64,000 nt of DNA, taken from the NCBI RefSeq assembly GCF_008364825.1, contig NZ_VTTO01000006.1:248001-312000 (forward strand), read 5' to 3'. Source of the DNA: Azospirillum sp. B21 (GTDB lineage: Bacteria > Pseudomonadota > Alphaproteobacteria > Azospirillales > Azospirillaceae). Position 1 is the stretch's first letter, and each line of letters begins with the position of its first letter. Shown one piece after another: positions 61,109-64,000 of this stretch. The notes under the pieces were generated by a model. The model saw nothing but the letters and a program-made list of their open reading frames with translations, searched no databases and had not been told where the DNA came from. The translations under genes and the position numbers were made by a program.

Positions 61109-62661
61109 GACTGGTCTCCAGCTTGCTCTTCGTCCAGCGGCGGTCCGCCGTTGTGTCCGATCTGCGCTGCCTGCTCCCAAGGCAGGGGCAGGCCATGCTG
61201 TCGCAGGAACTTCGCCTCGCTGGCGCGCTGCTCGGCCACCTCGCGCCAGTCCTTGCCCTGCTCGGCACACTCGTCTTCCAGGGTGGAGACGCCGATCTTC
61301 ATCCGCAGTTCGGCCGCCTGAGCCTCCTTCACCGGATCGACCCAGCCCTTACCGGCGCCGATCCAGCGGCAGCGGCTGTAGGCGAAGCGGTTCTGGTAGA
61401 AATCCGGCGCCTCGACCTCGCCGAGGTTCACCGCCTCCTCCAGCCAGAGTTCGTAGACCGGAGAGGCCCAGTAGGTGGCCAGCCACTGTCGACGGCCGTT
61501 GAAGAACCGCCATGCTTCCAGCAGCGCCGCCCGGGCGCTGGAGTAGTTGGTCTGGCTGAAATCCTTCAGCAGCAGCTCGTAGGGGATGTTCAGGCCGGCG
61601 GCGATGTGGCGCAGCACCGACTTGGTGAACGCATCAAAGGCGGTCGCCGGCCGGGCCGGGGCGAAGGGCTGCACCTCGTCGCCCGGGAACAGCGGCAGGA
61701 CGGCCCCACCCTGGAGACGCACGGAGTGTCCGGCGCGGGCGTCGAGGTATTTGTCCGGCGAACCGAACAGCCCGGCGATGGCCTCGGCCGGCATGCTGCT
61801 CTTCACGAAGGCGGCGATCATCGCGTTGACGATGGCGGCCTTCAGCTCGGCGCCGCTGTAGGTGTCCAGCATCTTGAACTGCGGCAGCACCGCGCTCAGC
61901 AGCGGCTTGCCGCGGTTCTGTCCAGTTCGCTCGCGGTCATGGATGTGGATGACCTGCCGCCGCCCCCAATAGGTGAAGGCCGGAACCCGCGTCCACTGGT
62001 AGAGGTCCGGCGTCCAGCTCAGCAGGTCGCCTGGATGGCTGTTGCGCACATGGTAGGCGAGCGGCGCCCCGTAGCGGTCGAGCTCGATGCCGCCGCGCAG
62101 GGTGGCGGTGTCCTGCTGGCCCAGCGGATTGGAGAGGCGGTCGGCCTCCACCACCTGCAGGCAAGTCGCATAGGTCCGCTCCCGGCTCGGCAGCCACAGC
62201 GGCAGCGCCAGCCCCTCGCCGTTCAGCAGGCCACCGCGGAACACCTGCATGGTCAGGCCGGCGAAGTTGAGCGTGCGGGCGGCGTCGCAGTTGGTGGTCT
62301 CCGCCCAGGCGCGCCACTTCGCCTCCACCACCTCGCTCCACTCGTCGGCCCAAGCCTTGTCCCGGCCGAGCGCCCGGTAATCGGGCGTGGCCGACAGGCG
62401 CAGCCCGGTGCCGACGACGTTGTCGAGGATGGACTGGATGCCGCCGGCGGCGATGCCGTTGTTCCGCGCCAGGTCGCGCGAGCGCGCCACCAGGGTGCCA
62501 AGCTCGGGCAGAAGTTCGGCGTCGGCGGACGTCGGCAGCACCTGCCAGGACGCCAGCTCGCGCGCCGTCATGGAGGCGCCGGCATAGGAGGTGTCGGCCG
62601 CAGCCCGGCGGGGCGGCGGCACCTCGTTGCCGTAGCGGTCGGTGATGATGAAGCCGGTCAT
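61105..62661 (-). CDS. portal protein (lambda gpB family)
   Basis: 518 residues. YAGASMTARELASWQVLPTSADAELLPELGTLVARSRDLARNNGIAAGGIQSILDNVVGTGLRLSATPD, DRYGAPLAYHVRNSHPGD, VIHIHDRERTGQNRGKPLLSAVLPQFKMLDTYSGAELKAAIVNAMIAAF and HIAAGLNIPYELLLKDFSQTNYSSARAALLEAWRFF are all lambda-type portal motifs. Intact, unlike the portal of element 1. Coupled to gpW and the protease by 1- and 4-base overlaps. Confidence 0.95.
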   Translation of the reverse strand: MTGFIITDRYGNEVPPPRRAAADTSYAGASMTARELASWQVLPTSADAELLPELGTLVARSRDLARNNGIAAGGIQSILDNVVGTGLRLSATPDYRALGRDKAWADEWSEVVEAKWRAWAETTNCDAARTLNFAGLTMQVFRGGLLNGEGLALPLWLPSRERTYATCLQVVEADRLSNPLGQQDTATLRGGIELDRYGAPLAYHVRNSHPGDLLSWTPDLYQWTRVPAFTYWGRRQVIHIHDRERTGQNRGKPLLSAVLPQFKMLDTYSGAELKAAIVNAMIAAFVKSSMPAEAIAGLFGSPDKYLDARAGHSVRLQGGAVLPLFPGDEVQPFAPARPATAFDAFTKSVLRHIAAGLNIPYELLLKDFSQTNYSSARAALLEAWRFFNGRRQWLATYWASPVYELWLEEAVNLGEVEAPDFYQNRFAYSRCRWIGAGKGWVDPVKEAQAAELRMKIGVSTLEDECAEQGKDWREVAEQRASEAKFLRQHGLPLPWEQAAQIGHNGGPPLDEEQAGDQS

Positions 62662-62882
62662 CAGAAGCTCATCAGGATCGGGCCGCGACGGGCGCCGGAG
62701 AGGCGGTCGATCTCGCTGCGCAGCGTGGCGATGTAGCGCTCCAGCTTTGCGGCATCGGCCGGCCCGTACTCGACGGCCTTGCCGCTGGAGGCGACGCGCA
62801 CCTCCATCTCCCCCATGTGCAGGCGATGCAGGGCGTCCTCGGCCTCGGCGAGCCGAGTCCGGAGCGTGGCGAGGTCTGCCAT
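62661..62882 (-). CDS. gpW-like head-tail joining protein
   Basis: 73 residues: MADLATLRTRLAEAEDALHRLHMGEMEVRVASSGKAVEYGPADAAKLERYIATLRSEIDRL. Matches the gpW family size and helix-hairpin-helix pattern. It lies between TerL and the portal as in lambda. Confidence 0.88.
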   Translation of the reverse strand: MADLATLRTRLAEAEDALHRLHMGEMEVRVASSGKAVEYGPADAAKLERYIATLRSEIDRLSGARRGPILMSF

Positions 62883-62891
62883 GAGGTGTCC

Positions 62892-64000
62892 TCAGAGGTG
62901 TGGATCGTCGGCGTAGGTCGCCTTGGGCATCGGCAGGCTGTAGCCGGCCGATGCGGTCTTGCTGTCGGACGGAGGCGGCAGCGGGCGGAGCGCATGGACC
63001 TGCATCAGCTCCGCCGCCGCAGCCTGCATCATCTCGGCGTCGAGGTAGTGGTTGTCCTTGTTCTGCCGGACCCAGACCGCCGCACCGCTGGGCTTCACCA
63101 CCCGGGTTTCGGCGACGACCTGCCGGCAGTAGGCCTCGGTGACGTCGGATGGCACATGCCAGCCGCCGGGCTCACCCGCCGGCCAGTCAATGCGCGCCAT
63201 CACCCACGACTTGAAGAAGTCGCTGTCGAGATGGTGGAGCATGATGCCCGCCCACTTCGCCGCCTTGCCCTTGGCGTCGACCGCCGCCTGCGCCGTCTTG
63301 ATCGGCGTCGGCAGGTGGTCGTGACCCTTGATCGCCCGGACCTTGCTGGCGGGGTAGCGCCGGCAGAAATCGTAAATGGCATTCGTCGGGCGCCGCCATT
63401 TGTCGCCCGGCCGGTAGCCGGAATCGATCAGCACGATGTTGAACGGCTCGCCGTCGATGCCGCCGTCGATCAGTTCCGCCAAGTCGTTCCAGACCTCCGG
63501 GCGCTCGGTCTCGCCCGGTAGGAAGGCCGCCCGCAGCAGCCAGCTTTCGTAGCGGGCGCCCCAGCCGCGTGCGACGACATAGAGGCCGTATTTCTGCACG
63601 TCGACCGTCAGCGCAATGCGCTGGACGCCATAGGGCACCTCGCCGGTCTCATAGGCCTGAGCCAGGGCTGCAATTTGCTCCCAGGCACGGGCCTGCCCGC
63701 CGGCGGCGTTGCGGAAGAGCTCGCCGAGGCGGGTGTTCACCACCGTCTGCAGACGCTCCATGTCGCCCGAGCGCACCGCACGCACATAGTCGGCGGCACG
63801 GCTGCCGAAGGAGACGAAGGGCGACGCAAGACCACTGACCCAGAAGCTGATCGTGTCGCCGGTCAGCTCCGGGCCGCTCACGGTCCCATCCGGCGCCACC
63901 CGCTGTCCGGGAGCGACGAACACGGCGCGGGCGTTCATCTCCGCCTTGGAGTGGTCGAAGATCCTCATACCGCAGTCCGGGCACTCCAGGTGCGCCGTCC
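62892..64000 (-). CDS. terminase large subunit, GpA family (5' end outside the window)
   Basis: The reading frame is open to the window edge, so at least 369 residues of the C-terminal part are seen. A zinc-ribbon Cys pair (CPDC, just before MRIFDHSK) is followed by the GpA nuclease domain: ALTVDVQKYGLYVVARGWG (metal-binding Asp), VLIDSGYRP, VRAIKGHD, HHLDSDFFKSWVMARI and KDNHYLDAEMMQAAAAEL near the end. The ATPase half lies beyond 64000. Family and position are clear; it differs from the Terminase_1 protein of element 1. Confidence 0.93.
   Translation of the reverse strand, partial: TAHLECPDCGMRIFDHSKAEMNARAVFVAPGQRVAPDGTVSGPELTGDTISFWVSGLASPFVSFGSRAADYVRAVRSGDMERLQTVVNTRLGELFRNAAGGQARAWEQIAALAQAYETGEVPYGVQRIALTVDVQKYGLYVVARGWGARYESWLLRAAFLPGETERPEVWNDLAELIDGGIDGEPFNIVLIDSGYRPGDKWRRPTNAIYDFCRRYPASKVRAIKGHDHLPTPIKTAQAAVDAKGKAAKWAGIMLHHLDSDFFKSWVMARIDWPAGEPGGWHVPSDVTEAYCRQVVAETRVVKPSGAAVWVRQNKDNHYLDAEMMQAAAAELMQVHALRPLPPPSDSKTASAGYSLPMPKATYADDPHL

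Larger units (their letters stand above)
41011..64000. mobile_element. element 2: lambda-like siphovirus prophage (left part)
   Basis: From the truncated tRNA-Ser to beyond the window end. A rightward block of four small genes lies at the left end (41219-42214). The remainder is a leftward late operon in lambda order: TerL (gpA), gpW, portal (gpB), S49 protease (gpC), scaffold, gpD, gpE, connectors, tail tube, chaperones, tape measure, tail tip, fibre, endolysin, holin candidate. Integrase, repressor and replication genes are not in the window and should lie past 64000. One rightward methyltransferase moron interrupts the operon. Confidence 0.85.

Overview
This is a GC-rich alphaproteobacterial window. 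I read it as Azospirillum-like because of the three-subunit proton-translocating transhydrogenase of the Rhodospirillum type, the codon bias and the GC-rich intergenic repeats. That is inference: no rRNA or species marker is present. The first ~24.5 kb is chromosome. From ~24.9 kb to the end there are two integrated elements in tandem at one tRNA-Ser locus.

Chromosomal part. Positions 1-5400 hold a regulator tail (IclR), a LysR regulator, and a ureide/glyoxylate block: gcl and uraH on the minus strand, divergent from puuE-uraD. Together they take 5-hydroxyisourate to allantoin, open the allantoin ring, and condense the resulting glyoxylate to tartronate semialdehyde. Positions 5461-8462 are pntA-pntAB-pntB. 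Positions 8682-24531 are a C2-acid-looking locus: a PanE-family reductase with a CBS protein, a TauE/SafE permease, two closely related OxlT-like oxalate/formate antiporters, a GNAT protein, a small membrane protein, a second CBS protein followed by a histone-deacetylase-fold hydrolase, and a GntR/FCD regulator. Nearly all of these units carry a TGGTATACCA-type palindrome in the upstream region, the kind of site FCD-type GntR proteins bind, which suggests one local regulon. Interspersed are a PPDK-like protein lacking its pyruvate domain, a short beta-hydroxyacid-dehydrogenase-like protein, a Nudix hydrolase, pyruvate kinase, thiE and a cupin.

Element 1 (24877-40961, ~16.1 kb) is bounded by a perfect 32-bp direct repeat that includes the last 15 bases of a tRNA-Ser. 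It carries a tyrosine integrase with arm-type repeats at both ends, a toxin-antitoxin-like pair, a Cro/CI-type repressor, an AlpA-like protein, a replication initiator gene with four iterons inside it, and a complete capsid/packaging set (portal, protease, capsid, connector, HNH, TerS, TerL). It has no tail, lysis or host-recognition genes. This is the layout of a capsid-forming phage satellite (cf-PICI type). Its portal gene has a one-base frameshift.

Element 2 (41011 to beyond 64000) is a lambda-like siphovirus prophage, mostly on the minus strand: TerL, gpW, portal, S49 protease, scaffold, decoration, capsid, connectors, tail tube, tail chaperones with a canonical A AAA AAC slippery site, tape measure, tail tip and fibre, endolysin and holin candidate. 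Its left end cuts a tRNA-Ser(GCT) in the anticodon stem-loop, leaving only the 3' half, so the intact tRNA should lie at its far end outside the window. The two elements are thus neighbours, one without tails and one with tails.
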